Positions 22,601 to 33,757 of a DNA stretch of 64,000 nt are shown here, piece by piece. The notes below the pieces were generated by a model that worked only from the letters and a program-made list of their open reading frames with translations, had not been told where the DNA came from and searched no databases. Source of the stretch: Heterohyrax brucei (Eukaryota; Chordata; Mammalia; Hyracoidea; Procaviidae); the NCBI GenBank assembly GCA_028571685.1, contig CM053141.1, positions 73,889,833 to 73,953,832 of the forward strand. Direction: 5' to 3'. Each line of letters starts with the position of its first letter. Position 1 is the stretch's first letter. The translations under genes were made by a program, and so were the position numbers.

Positions 22601-23223
22601 TAAACTGTAAATTTTACATTATACACATTACACTATAAATTTAACATTTTACAACTTGTTTTGAGGATAAACACTGATACAGCCATGCTCTACTATCTGT
22701 GTGATCAATTGTGGGGTCCTCAAAGCTGTTTACAGATAAAATAACAGTTTTCTTCCTTTTCCAGTTTTAAGGAAGATTGTAACTGGATGGGGCCATATGT
22801 CTGGTCCTGGCAATACGTTCTGAATGCAGGTGACATGCATCACTTCCAAGTCAGAGCTTTTGCCAGTGCAAACCCTGCAGAACTTTCGATTCCTTTGCTA
22901 TCGTGTCTGATAGCCTCTCAAATGGTGGTCGCTCCCATGACCTGGGTCTCAGAGTAAGAAAATTGTGAAATAGCCCTTAGCTAAGTTTCTTTCGATATTG
23001 AACATGAACAAAAAACAAACCCTTGCTGTCTTAAGACTCCAAAATTTCCTGTGATTTTGTTACCTCAGCATAATATCCTTATTGGATCGCCATAGGTGGC
23101 CTGATCATTTTGCACATGTGTGTTTTGGTCTGTGAATGAGGTTTATGGAAATTTGTTGAGCAAAGAAAGGCAGCGAAAGTTAATCTTGCTTTATAACTTC
23201 TTCTTGTGAGTTTTTCTGTAAGC
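22601..23223. other. Unassigned DNA
   Basis: No repeat or gene recognised up to the L1 target site. Confidence 0.5.
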
Positions 23224-23239
23224 AAAAATATCACAGAGA

Positions 23240-24276
23240 GTGGGGGTGGAGTCAAGATGGCAGACTAAGCACACGTCTCCTTATATCCCACTGGAAACCA
23301 AGACCTGAACTCATAATCAAATGGAACCTTTCTGGTCACCTAGTGAGCACAGGGCTGTTAATTTGGCATTCATACCACTGAGCAAAAAACCTTCTCTCCT
23401 TCAGACTCCCACTCCTGGCTAGCCCTGGCTCTGAAGGAGTGAAGGTAAACGCACCATTTTGACTTTTTTTTCCCTCTGTCTTGGCCGGCGGGTGGAGCTG
23501 GGTCTTGCCTAGTGGCTAGACTCAGATGCACTGCTGGGGAAGTAGACAGGCGGAATTCCCATATTTTGAGAGCAAGGCTTAGGACTCTGTTAATCTAGCC
23601 ATTTGGGACCTGTCTTTTTATCACTGCCACAGCGTGCTTTGTACAGAACCGCACTACCAGTGTGTGGGACACCATGTTGGATACGGAGATTTTAGCAGGA
23701 CCTAACTCTTAGCCTGGGAGCCAATGCCTGCAAACAGGACAGTGCTTCTCCGACAGAAAAGTAGTAATTTACACAGTGCCACCTATGTTGGGGGCCCTGC
23801 AACAGAAGCAGAGGAATCACTACCTCTTGGCATCTTTAGCCTCTCTATCTGCTGCCTGTGTGGAGGACGCCATCTTGGATACGGTGGACACAGCTCGACC
23901 TAATTCTTAACTTGGGAGCCAGAGCCTGCCCACAGGAGAGTGCTTTTCTACCAGAAAAGCAGTGCTCTACACAGTGTCGCCCAAGGCTAGGCCCTGTCAG
24001 CAGAAGCCAACAGGGCAGTAGCATTGCTGTATTCTGAACTAGTTTGTGTCATCTGGGGTTAGATACAGTGGTGCTTACTTTGCCAATTGGGAAGAGGGAT
24101 CTCTACACCTGAAAACCTGACTGACTTGGGACATGGTCAGATACCTTTTGCTTTATATTTTAAGACAGCCTAGAGAAACATCTTCAGTCCATCCTCACAG
24201 TATCTCTCCCAGCCTCTATTTACTCACATGGGACCGAAAAAGCAACAGACACTTGTGGCATACATGAAATCACCCC
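23240..24276 (+). promoter_or_regulatory. L1 5' UTR with YY1-like site
   Basis: About 1 kb between the 5' TSD and the ORF1 start. Near the very 5' end, CAAGATGGCAG (about 23254-23264) resembles a YY1 site; human L1 also has a YY1 site close to its 5' end. A roughly 170 bp internal repetition is visible (GCCATCTTGGATACGG against CCATGTTGGATACGG), suggesting short tandem monomer-like units. Confidence 0.6.
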
Positions 24277-24819
24277 ATGGCTTCAGAAGGCTCCCAAACA
24301 AAGCAACCAAGGAGTTTTCCAGATGAAGAAACTTTTCTGAAAGCATCAGAAGGTGAATACAAAATGATTATATACAGAGCCCTTCTAGACTTTATGCAAA
24401 ATGCAACAGAACAAAAGGAAAAATTAAGCAAGCTCTTTGATCTGATGGAACACCGGTACTCTGAAATCCAACAGATCAAGAACAAAATCAAAGACTTAGA
24501 AACTTCCATTCAAAGCCAAGAAAACAGAATGGAACAAATGGAAAAAAGAATTTCTGACTTGGAAGACATAGACGCCAGCGTCTATGAGCAGAAATCAGAA
24601 AAAAGAAACAAGAAAAATAAAGAAGCATTAAGAAGCATGTGGGACTCTATTAAGAGGAACAACCTTTGATTAATTGGAGTCCCTGAACAGGATGAGACAC
24701 CTGAGAACACAGAGAGTATCATTGCTGAGCTGCTGACAGAAAACTTCCCAGAAATCGTGAAGGAAGAGAATATCGACACCTCAGATGCATATTGTACACC
24801 AATCAAAATAGATCTCAAA
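24277..24819 (+). pseudogene. L1 ORF1 remnant fused to ORF2
   Basis: Encodes an L1 ORF1p N-terminal region: a start MASEGSQTKQ, a heptad-rich coiled coil from about residue 45 to 110, then NKEALRSMWDSIKRNNL. An in-frame TGA at 24667-24669 stops it; the next codons continue in frame as [12 protein letters not shown], the known ORF1p RRM start, so the stop is probably a decayed CGA. The C-terminal half of the RRM and the whole C-terminal domain are missing, and the frame continues into reverse transcriptase at about 24820. Confidence 0.88.
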
Positions 24820-25933
24820 CCAAAAAAAAGCCTGGGCCCAGACAGCTTCACTACAGAATTCTACCAAGCTTTTAGGGAAGAGTTATCTCCAATGCTACTG
24901 AGACTATTTCACAATATAGAAAGGGGTGGAGTACTCCCAAACTCATTCTATGAAGCCCACATAACCCTGATACCAAAGCCAGGGAAAGACCCAACCAAAA
25001 AGAACTACAGACTGATATCACTCATGAATCTAGATGCAAAAATTTTCAACAAAATTCTTGCCAATAGAATACAACAACATATCAAAAAAATAATCCATCA
25101 TGACCAAGTTGGATTCATACTAGGGATGCCAGCCTGGTTCAACATCAGAAAAACAATTAATGGATTAACACATAAGAAATACAAAAGACAAGAATCAGCT
25201 GATTTTGTCCATTGATACAGAAAAGGCATTTGGTAAAGTCCAACACCCATTCATGCTAAAAACTCTTAGCAGAATAGGCATAGACGGAAAATTCCTCAAT
25301 GCAATCAGGGCCATTTATACAAAGCCAATTGCCTACGTCATCCTAAATGGAGAGAGACTGAAAGACTTTCCCTTGAGAACAGGAACTAGACAAGGATGCC
25401 CACTCTCACCTCTCCTGTTCAACACTGTACTAGAAGTTCTAGCCAGAGCAATTAGACAAGACCAAGTAATAAAGGGCATCTGCATCAGCAAAGAAGAAGT
25501 CAAAATCCCCCCTTTTTTTTTCAGATGATATGATTGTATATACAGAGAATCCCAAAAAATCTATAAGTAAACTACTCCAACTGATAGAAGACTTCAGAAA
25601 AGTCTCAGGATACAAGATAAACATAAGTAAATCAGTAAGATTCCTTTATACCAACAATGAGACTGTTAATGAAGAAATCATCAAATCAATACCATTTACT
25701 ATAGCCCCTAAGAGGATAAAGTACCTAGGAATTAATCTAACGAGAGAAATAGCAGACCTTTACAAAGAGAACTACAACCCCTTACTACAAGAAACTAAGA
25801 GAGACTTAGATAAATGGAAAAACCTACCCTACTCATTGGATAGGAAGACTTAACATTGTGAAAATGTCGATTTTCCCCCAAGGCAATCTACTTATATAAT
25901 GCAATCTCAATACAAGTTCCAGAGTCATTTTTT

Positions 25934-26698
25934 TTAAATTTTTTATTTAATATAACTGAGTGAAAATGTACATTCCTGTATAAACTTACATACCCACCTA
26001 TATGCAGCTTCCACTGCTCTCCCTGCCTGGTGACAGCACTCTATTCCTCTATGCTTTATACATGTCTCATTCTCCGAACAGTCTCTTTTTTCCCCCTCTT
26101 CTCCACCCACTCTCCTTCCTCCAGCCAGAGGTCAGCAGGATGACATCCTATAGCTGTACAGAACCATAAAGTGCATCCAATATATGGTCACTGCATCGCC
26201 AAGTCCAATCCATTCCTGTCCAAAGAGTGGACCTTCCTTATGATTTATGGGCAAGGGCAGCATCAGGGTGAGGGGCCATGCTCCCAGGGGAACCCCGAAA
26301 CCACTGGACCATCAATTGAGGTCTTTTAGTGGGAATCTCAGGGTGCACCCCTTTTTATTCTTGTGTTGCCAGTGACACTCAACTTAGTGAGCTCCATCAC
26401 GGCTATCACTGTTGGTGGCCAGGCACCATCCAGTTCTTCTGGTCCCAATGTAGGCACCCACTCATGTGGGTCTCTTTGTTTTCTGGGTTGTCTTTCCCCC
26501 ATGTCATTTTGGTCCTCGGTGAGCATCCGTTCCTGCTGAGTTGGGACCATTTGCTGTGCCCTCGGATGGCAGCTTGGCAGCTTTTAAGACCCCAGACGCC
26601 ACTCACCAACGTGGGGTGCAGAGAGCCCTCTTAGCAAAATGCTAGTTGTGCCAGTTGGCCTCACTTTCGCCTAAGAGCATGGTCCCCCACCCCCTGCT
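25934..26698 (-). mobile_element. L1 3' module, solo full-length copy (A)
   Basis: 765 bp in antisense inside L1 ORF2. TSD CCAGAGTCATTTTTT at 25919-25933 against CCAGCGTCATTTTTT at 26699-26713. On the minus strand it starts AGCAGGGGGTGGGGGACCAT and ends in an A-rich tail. It contains no L1 ORF2 sequence and no meaningful open frame. Confidence 0.9.
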
Positions 26699-27240
26699 CC
26701 AGCGTCATTTTTTAGAGAGATGGAGGAACAAATCACCAATTTTGTTTGGAAAGGGAAGAAGCCCTGGATAAGTAAGGTACTACTAAAGAAGAAGAACACA
26801 CTGGGAGGCCTCTCATTACCCCACCTTAGAACATACTATACCTCCACAGTGGTCAAAACAGCCTGGTACTGGTATAAGAACAGACAGATTGATCAATGGA
26901 ACAGAATTGAGACCCCAGAGATGACACCATCTGCCTGTGAACAGTTCATATTTGACAAAGGCCCTAAGATATTAAACTGGGGTAAAAATAGTATCTTCAA
27001 CAAATGGTGCTGCCAAATTGGATATCCATCTGCAATAAACTGAAACAAGATCCATATCTTACACCTTATACAAAAACCAACTCCAACTGGATAAAAGACC
27101 TAAATATCAAACCTAAAATGATAAAGCTCATCCAAGAAACAGTAGGAACAACAATGGAAGTTTTAATACACAACATAGACAGACTTCAAAATCTGTCAAA
27201 TAAACCACAGTCAACAGAAAATAGATAAATGGGAACTTTT

Positions 27241-28058
27241 TTTTTTTTCCATTTTGCAACTGACTGGTTTATTTCTCTCACATGATATTTTTTTTTAATT
27301 TTTATTTTTATTTAACATATCTAAGTGAAAATGTACATTCACATATAAATTTACATGCCCCCCTATATGCAGCTTCCACTGCTCTCCCTGTCCAGTGACA
27401 GCACACTATTCCTCTCTGCTCCATACATGTCTCATCCTCCCAACAGCCTCCTTTCCCCTCCTCTCCACCCACTCCCCTTCCTCCAGCAAGAGGTCAGCAA
27501 GATGATATCCTATAGATGTATAGAACCATAAAGTGCTTCCAATATATGGTCACTCTGCATTGCCAAGTCCAATCCATCCCTGTCCAAAGAGTGGACCTTT
27601 GTTATAATTTATGGGAAAGGGCAGCATCAGGGCCAGGGGCCATGCTCTCAGAGGAACCCCAAAACCGCTGGACCATCAATTGAGGTCTTTTAGTGGAGAT
27701 CTCATGATGCACCTCTTTATTCTTGTGTTGCCAGTGAGACTCCTCTCTGTGAGCTCCATTGTGGCTATCACTGGTGGTGGCCAGGCACCATCCGGTTCTT
27801 CCAGTCCCAAGTCAATGTAGGCACCCACTCTTGTGGGTCTCTCCGTCTTTTCGGTTGTCTTTACCGCATGTCATTTTGGTCCTCGGTGAGCATCCGTTCC
27901 TGCTGAGTTGGGACCATTTGCTGTGTCCTCGGATGGCAGCTTGGCAGCTTTTAAGACCCCAGACGCCACTCACCAACGTGGGATGCAGAGAGCTCTCTTA
28001 GCAAAACCTAGTTGTGCCAATTGGCCTGGAATTCATCTAAGAGCATGGTCCCCCGCCA
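27241..28058 (-). mobile_element. L1 3' module, solo copy (B) with 3' transduction
   Basis: Antisense in L1 ORF2, with a perfect 16 bp TSD ATAAATGGGAACTTTT at 27225-27240 and 28059-28074. The module begins TGGCGGGGGACCATGCTC on the minus strand. After its own A tail (27288-27297) there are 39 bp of foreign DNA and then a second A tail (27241-27248). Confidence 0.9.
27249..27287 (-). other. 3'-transduced segment of module copy B
   Basis: This unique 39 bp lies between two poly(A) runs on the minus strand. It holds AATAAA (27268-27273) about 20 nt before the outer A tail, as expected when a transcript skips the element's own polyadenylation site and uses a downstream one at the source locus. 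Confidence 0.75.
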
Positions 28059-29072
28059 ATAAATGGGAACTTTTAAGAATCAAACACTTCTGCTCATTCA
28101 AAGACTTTATTAATAGAATTAAAAAGCCACCTACAGAATGAGAAAAAATATTTGGCAACTCTATGTCAGACTGATGACTGATCTCTATAATCTATAAGAT
28201 ACTACAAAATATCAATCAGAAGATAAATCATCCAATTAAGAGATGGGCAAAGGAGATGGACAGACATTTCTCTAAAGAGGAGATCCAGGCAGCCAAAAAA
28301 CACATGTGGTCATGTTCACAATCTTTAGTTATTAAAGAAATTCAAATCAAGACTACAATGAGATACCATCTCACCCCAACAAGTTTGGCCATGATCCAAA
28401 AGACACAAAACAACAAATGCTGGAGAGGCTGTGGAGAAAGTGGAACTCTCCTACACTGTTGGTGGGGTTGCAAAATGGTGCAGCCTCTTTGGAAAGCAAT
28501 CTGGTGCTTCCTTAAAAAAATGGATATAGACATACCATTTGACCCAGTAATTCCACTACTTGGAATATATCCTACAGAATCAAGGTCTTTCACACCAACG
28601 GACCTATGCACAAGAATGTTTATCACAGCACATTCCATGATAGCAAAAAGCTGGAATCAACCTAGATGCCCAACAACAGAGGAATGGATAGGTAAACTAT
28701 AGTACATATATACTCAATGGAGCACTACACAATGATAAAGAATAATGATGATTCCAGGAAACATCTCTTGACCTGTTTCAACTGGAAGACATTATGTTGA
28801 GTCAAAGCAGTCAGTGACAAAAGGACAAATATTATATGAGACCCCTATGATAAGATCTCGAAAACAGACTTACGTATAGAAGAAAAGACTCTTTGAGAGC
28901 TGCAAGGTAGGGGAGGGAGGGAAGGTGAGGGGGGAAGGGTTTAGATCAGATAGTTGGTAGAAATCTGGTTGTGTGAAATCAGTGATAGTACACATTAGAA
29001 ACAAGAACAATATTAAGTGGACTTCAGCATAACTTGAATAATCCTTCCATCATAACCCAGTATTGCCAGGAC

Positions 29073-29860
29073 AGAGTAGCTGGGGCAGGGGGCGGGGGAC
29101 CATGCTCTTGCGCAAAATCGAGGCCAGTTGGCACAACTAGAATTTTGCTAAGAGGGCTCTCTGCAGCCCGCATTGGTGAGTGGCGTCTGGGGTCTTAAAA
29201 GCTGCCAAGCTGCCATCTGAGGGCACAGCAAATGGTCCCAACTCAGCAGGAATGGATGCTCACCGAGGACCAAAATGACATAGGGTAAAGACAACCCAGA
29301 AGATAGAGAGACCCATGTGAGTGGGTGCCTACATCGACTTGGGACCAGAAGAACCAGATGGTGCCCGGCCACCACCAGTGATAGCTGCAATGGAGCTCAC
29401 TAAGTTGAGTCTCACTGGCAACACAAAAATAAAAAGGGGTGCACCCTGTGATTTCCACTAAAAGACCTCATTTGATGGTCCAGCAGTTTCGGGGTTCCCC
29501 TGGGTGCATGGCCCCCGGCTCTGATGCTGCCCTTTCCCATAAATCATAATGAAGGTCCACTCTTTCGACACGAGTGGATTGTGCTTCGTGATGCAGAGTG
29601 ACCATATATTGGATGCACTTTATGGTTCTTTGCATCTATAGGATATCATCCTGCTGACCTCTGGCTGGAGGAAGGAGAGGGGGTGGAGAGGAGGGGAAAG
29701 GAGACTGTTGGGAGATTGGGACATGTATGGAGCAGAGTGGAATAGTGTGCTGTCACTGGGCAGGGAGAGCAGTGGAAGTTACATATAGGTGGGCATGTAA
29801 ATTTATACAGGAATGTACATTTTCACTCAGTCATAATAAAATAAAAATAAAAATAAAAAT
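29073..29860 (+). mobile_element. L1 3' module within L1 3' UTR (copy C)
   Basis: Begins GGGGCAGGGGGCGGGGGACC directly after the L1 3' region. Landmarks in order are GTTGGCACAACTAG, GGTGAGTGGCGTCTGGGGTC, CCTATATAGG-like ends and GGGAATGTACATTTTCACTC, then CATAATAAAATAAAA. It shares the L1 target duplication, so it moved with this L1. Confidence 0.88.
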
Positions 29861-29907
29861 ATATCACAGAGAATCTTTATCTATTCACTAGTATAGTGGG
29901 TAAAGGA

Positions 29908-30070
29908 AAAAATAAACCTGTTGCCACCAAGTGAATGCCCAATCCTAGCGACCCTACCGGGCAGAGCAGAACAGCTTCAATGAGTTTCTGAGGAGTGCTT
30001 GGAGGATTCCAACTGCCGATCTTTTGGTTAGCAGACATAGCACTTAATACTATACCACCAGAGTTTCCAT
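29908..30070 (-). repeat. AfroSINE type A
   Basis: Reads AATAAACCTGTTGCCACCAA to CTATACCACCAGAGTTTCC. Confidence 0.9.
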
Positions 30071-30089
30071 CGTGGATAAGGAAGTCTTG

Positions 30090-30225
30090 CATTCAAAAAC
30101 ATCTTAGTTTGATTGCCGAATTCAGCATTTACTAGCTGTGTGACCTCAATAAAATAGCTTAACCTTACAAAGTTTAGTTTTCTTATCTATAAAATGAGAA
30201 TGATAGTTAACACCCACCTTGTAAG
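30090..30225 (+). repeat. MIR SINE
   Basis: TTTACTAGCTGTGTGACCTC followed by TTCTTATCTATAAAATGAGA is the MIR core order. Confidence 0.8.
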
Positions 30226-30229
30226 AAAT

Positions 30230-30596
30230 CACTGAGTGGCACAGGTGGTAAATTATTCAGCTATTAACTGAAACCTAGTGCTATAGTGGTTAAGTGCTAC
30301 ACCTGCTAACCCAAAGGTCAGCAGTTTAAATCCAGCAGGCACTCCTTGGAAATGCTATGGAGCTGTTCTACTGTGCCCTATAGGGTTACTGTGAGTCAGA
30401 ATCAACTCAGTGGCACTGGGTTTGGGTTTTGCTTTTTGGGTAACTGAAAGGTTATTAGCTTAAATTCACCTAGAGGCTCCTTAAAAGAAAGAGCTGGTAT
30501 ATCAGAGCCCTTGAAAACCCTATGGAGCACAGTTCTGCTCTGAAACACATGAAGTCACCATGAGTCAGCATTAACTCCAGGGTGGCTGGTTTTTCA
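30230..30596 (+). repeat. AfroSINE type C, split by a younger SINE
   Basis: Pieces at 30230-30273 and 30450-30596 join into one type C copy (GCCTTAA-like middle, ACATGAAGTCACCATGAGTC tail). Confidence 0.82.
30274..30440 (+). repeat. AfroSINE type A nested in type C
   Basis: TSD TAACTGAAA at 30265-30273 and 30441-30449. Confidence 0.92.
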
Positions 30597-30602
30597 GGTG
30601 GA

Positions 30603-31018
30603 TGTAAAGTGACTAGCTTTGTTCCTGTGTCAAATGAAACCAAAATGGAGTTGTGTGGCTCTCCAAATTGGCAGCTCTAGTCAAGTGGACAATTCCTGTA
30701 AGACCTGTCTTTCATCGAATTTAAGCCCTGCCTTCCTGTAAACCAGGCCACCTCCCTGATCAGTGAGATTCTGACAGTGCTTCGTTCCACCTGTCGTGAC
30801 TAATGAAATCCTGACAATACTTCAGTAGTAAATTGTATATATAAGCTTCTTTCACTTGAGTTTTGTCAATAAACAACCAGCCAATCACTTCACTGCTGGC
30901 ACTACTGGCAGGGTAACTTTCCTGCTCTTGGTTTGGTGACACCAGATTCTTGAATCTTCTGCCTCAATTAGCCTTATCCAATAGATTAAACTGATCATTG
31001 ACTCAGTTTTGTTTGACA
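30603..31018 (+). mobile_element. Probable solo ERV LTR
   Basis: Starts TGTAAAGTGACTAG and ends TTGTTTGACA. It has a TATA box (TATATATAAG, near 30836-30844) and AATAAA at 30868-30873, the close TATA/poly(A) spacing common in class I ERV LTRs. No internal region or clear TSD was found. Confidence 0.5.
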
Positions 31019-31530
31019 CCTGGCACAAAATAAATATTATTCAGTGGACACTTACTAAGTGCTTATACTATCTGTGTAGTTAGGATGACTTTAGTTCAGT
31101 GCAACAGGAGATCAAGCTTAAAGTGTTTAAATGATAAGGCAAAGTGGCATGAGCTGCGGTGTGAGCTCCAGGCTCCAGTTTTCTTTAGCCCTGTTGGCTC
31201 TGCCCTCTCCTCTGGGTGTGGACCCCATCCTTACCTCGATTTCTCTTGTGGTTTTAAAATGCCTGCCAGCAGTACTGGAACAACATGTCCAGCTGGACAA
31301 TGAAAACTTGTCCCCAACCAGTTAGCATGACTGGCCTTAGTAGATTTCTCACCTTCCTCTGGAACATTAATAGTCATTTGGCTATGTTATGTGCTGACTA
31401 GTTTAGGTGTAGTCCCCAAACCAATCACTGGAAAAAGGCTAGGATTATCTTTAGTCAACCAGCCCTATCCCTGGATTTAGGGATGAGGTCAGCCTCTTCT
31501 ATAACACATTTAGCTATGTGAAACAAAATA
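31019..31530. other. Unassigned DNA
   Basis: No gene or repeat family recognised. Confidence 0.5.
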
Positions 31531-31693
31531 AAAAACCCAACATTGCTGTGGAGTCTATTCTTAGTCATAGCGACTCTACAGGAGAGAGTAGAATTGCCCC
31601 ATAGAATGTCTAAGGAGTTCCTGGTGGATTCAAATTACTGACCTTTTTGGTTAGCAGCTGCAGCTCTTAATTACTATGCCACTGGGATCTCCC
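31531..31693 (-). repeat. AfroSINE type A
   Basis: From AAAAAACCCAACATTGCTGT to CTATGCCACTGGGATCTCC. Confidence 0.9.
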
Positions 31694-31884
31694 CTGGCTA
31701 CACAGGAGGGTAAATACAACGGTAAAATGGAGGTTCAGTGAGGTATGAAGAAAAGGGTAAAAGTTGCTGGGAGGCATCCAATTATATTTGGTACAATATT
31801 CATATGTCCGGCATTGTGGGAGCTGATGTGGACAGAAGGAATGCACAAATTGGTATAAGAGGCATGCAAACAAGCACTGTCTTG

Positions 31885-32220
31885 GAATAATATCAGTTTT
31901 GGAGTCAGAAAGACATGACTTTTTTAATCCCAGCTTTCTGTAAGACTCAAGTGCTTTTAGTTACCTCTATGAAGAGTCTTGATTCCAACTCACAGTGACT
32001 CTATAGGTCAAAGTAGAACTGCCCAATAGAGTTTCCAAGGAGCGCTTGGTAGATTTGAACTGCCGACCTTTTGGTTAGCAGATGTAGCACTTAGCCTCTA
32101 TGCTACCAGGGTTTCCCTATGAGACTCAAGTTTCCCTGCTTACAGAGCAGGGAGATAATATTTATCTTAAAATGTTAACTAACTCCATAAAACATCTGTG
32201 GCACTCAGGAGGTACTCAAT
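31885..32220 (+). repeat. MIR SINE split by an AfroSINE
   Basis: TTTTGGAGTCAGAAAGACAT, then after the SINE GTTTCCCTGCTTACAGAGCA and GGAGATAATATTTATC. The joined order is that of MIR. Confidence 0.65.
31964..32117 (-). repeat. AfroSINE type A inside MIR
   Basis: The short repeat GACTCAAGT near 31944 and 32123 is probably the target duplication. Confidence 0.88.
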
Positions 32221-32412
32221 ACCTTCTATTTCTTGTCCTACAAGGCCTACAGAAGCACAGTAAGGAAGCCACTTATCTGCCTCCAGCATCTGGCCAGGTT
32301 CCTGGCCCACAAGGATGATAATCACAGCCTCCAGATGACAATTGTGAATGTATGGAGTAATACCTACTTATTTTCATTAAAAGAGTGTGTTCTAACTTCA
32401 CTCCTTTTATAT

Positions 32413-32474
32413 TGTTTTTGCTGTTAGGTGGTGGTATTGGTTCCAACTCATAAAGACCCTATGAACAACAGGTT
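32413..32474 (-). mobile_element. RTE-type LINE 3' fragment
   Basis: About 60 bp: TTTTGCTGTTAGGTGG, CCAACTCATAAAGACCCTAT and GAACAACAGG. Confidence 0.55.
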
Positions 32475-33032
32475 TAAATTAAAAATAGTAAATTGCTACC
32501 CTGGAAAATTCTTAAAGCTCAAAGCAACTTGAGTTCTTTCAAGTAGCTACTGTGATGACCTAATATTGTGCATAACTCCTCTTGTAAGGAAAGGAACAAA
32601 TATTTGATATTCATCTTCATTGTTTTCTGTGAGTTGGTTTCCTGTTATTTTTTTCCCCTCTGTCTAGGAGAGGGAGTAAAGGAAACTTCCTTATTAACCT
32701 CCTACTTTAGGGAACATGTTTTGACAAGAGAAACAGAGGGCAAGGGCAAAATTTCAGATCAAGATTATTGCCAGCAGATTGCCACTCCAACATGCTTAAG
32801 GACAGTCTAGTGAGGCACTGAACACTACTCACTCACTCCAAGTAAGAGAAGTATAAAGTAGCGTAAGGAGGAGCAGGGAGGTGGGGGTTGGGGTGGCGTG
32901 GGGGGTCGGGGTGGTGGTGGAACACAGATGAATCAGTTGGACAGTAGCCCTCAAGGTGTGTAGGCTAGAAGAGGGACCCACACACTTCACCTAATCAAAG
33001 TACAATGTGATTTAAGAGCTGACATTAAATAA
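32475..33032. other. Unassigned DNA with G-rich tract
   Basis: No gene recognised. It contains the G-rich run listed at 32874-32923. Confidence 0.5.
32874..32923 (+). repeat. G-rich tract, potential G-quadruplex
   Basis: Successive runs GGGGG, GGGG, GGGGGG and GGGG are separated by short loops, so a four-tetrad fold is possible on the plus strand. Confidence 0.7.
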
Positions 33033-33192
33033 ATCCAAAGCCATTGCTGTCGAATTGATTCTGCCTCTTAGTGACCCTATAGGAAAGAGCGGAACTGCTC
33101 CATAGGGTTTCCAAGGAGTGTGGTGGATTTGAACAGCTGACTTTTTAGTTAGCTGACGTAGCACTTAACCACTATACTACCAGAGTTTCCTG
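33033..33192 (-). repeat. AfroSINE type A
   Basis: From AAAGCCATTGCTGTCGAATT to CTATACTACCAGAGTTTCC. Confidence 0.9.
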
Positions 33193-33740
33193 GACATGAA
33201 GTAAATTTAGATAAATTTTTTTTAGAGTATGTGAAGAATTTGCAAAAGGCACTTCTTAGGAGACACTAATTTTGTTTTAACAGAAGAGGCAGTATCTCAG
33301 CTCACTCTGAAAGGACTGGCAGTATTTTAGGATATGGACATTCCACGTACAGGAATGAGAGCTAGCAAAGGGCAAGTCACAGAGACAGGAGGGGGAGGGC
33401 ACCAGGGTAGCAATTCCACTTGAGTCAGAAGGGACAGCATTTCTCTCTCCCCCTCATCCAGCTGTCTGTCCCTTAAGCTTAGTTTTTTAAAAAAGATTTT
33501 AATGGGTTTATGTCTTAGTTCCTAAACTACATGAGGAAAAAGTGCTGTACAAAAGTATAGTTTGTTTCCTTCCCATGTCAGCCTCCCTACTTAGTAGACA
33601 AACAGGGTATATATATATATATACTGCTTTGGCTTGGCTTGATTAATACAAGGCATAATGGCAGATCCAGAGATTAGAGACAAAAAAGAAAGAAAATGTC
33701 TCACTAGGAGGAAATTCCATTCATTACAAGTCAATATTTT
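33193..33740. other. Unassigned DNA
   Basis: No gene recognised. It includes a short TA tract near 33608-33625. Confidence 0.5.
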
Positions 33741-33757
33741 AAAGATTTAGAATGTTT

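Larger units (their letters stand above)
24820..28702 (+). pseudogene. L1 ORF2 remnant, endonuclease missing
   Basis: Begins inside the reverse transcriptase domain ([15 protein letters not shown]). The N-terminal endonuclease is wholly absent. Motif A reads AFGKVQ, so the catalytic Asp of AFDK is Gly. Motif C is frameshifted in a T-run near 25510-25522, leaving a readable FSDDM in another frame. Two antisense insertions split it (25934-26698 and 27241-28058). The C-terminal region up to 28702 has the cysteine-rich stretch CWRGCGESGTLLHCWWGC. Not functional. Confidence 0.9.
23240..29860 (+). mobile_element. L1 with deletion and 3' module, TSD-flanked
   Basis: One retrotransposition unit: 5' UTR (23240-24276), ORF1 N-terminal part, deletion junction near 24820, ORF2 reverse transcriptase and C-terminal parts to about 28702, 3' region to about 29072, then the 3' module to the A-rich tail (29073-29860). 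The duplication ATATCACAGAGA is found at 23228-23239 and 29861-29872. The module therefore lies inside the L1 insertion. Two antisense module copies (25934-26698, 27241-28058) arrived later. Every ORF is interrupted, so the element cannot move by itself. Confidence 0.92.
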
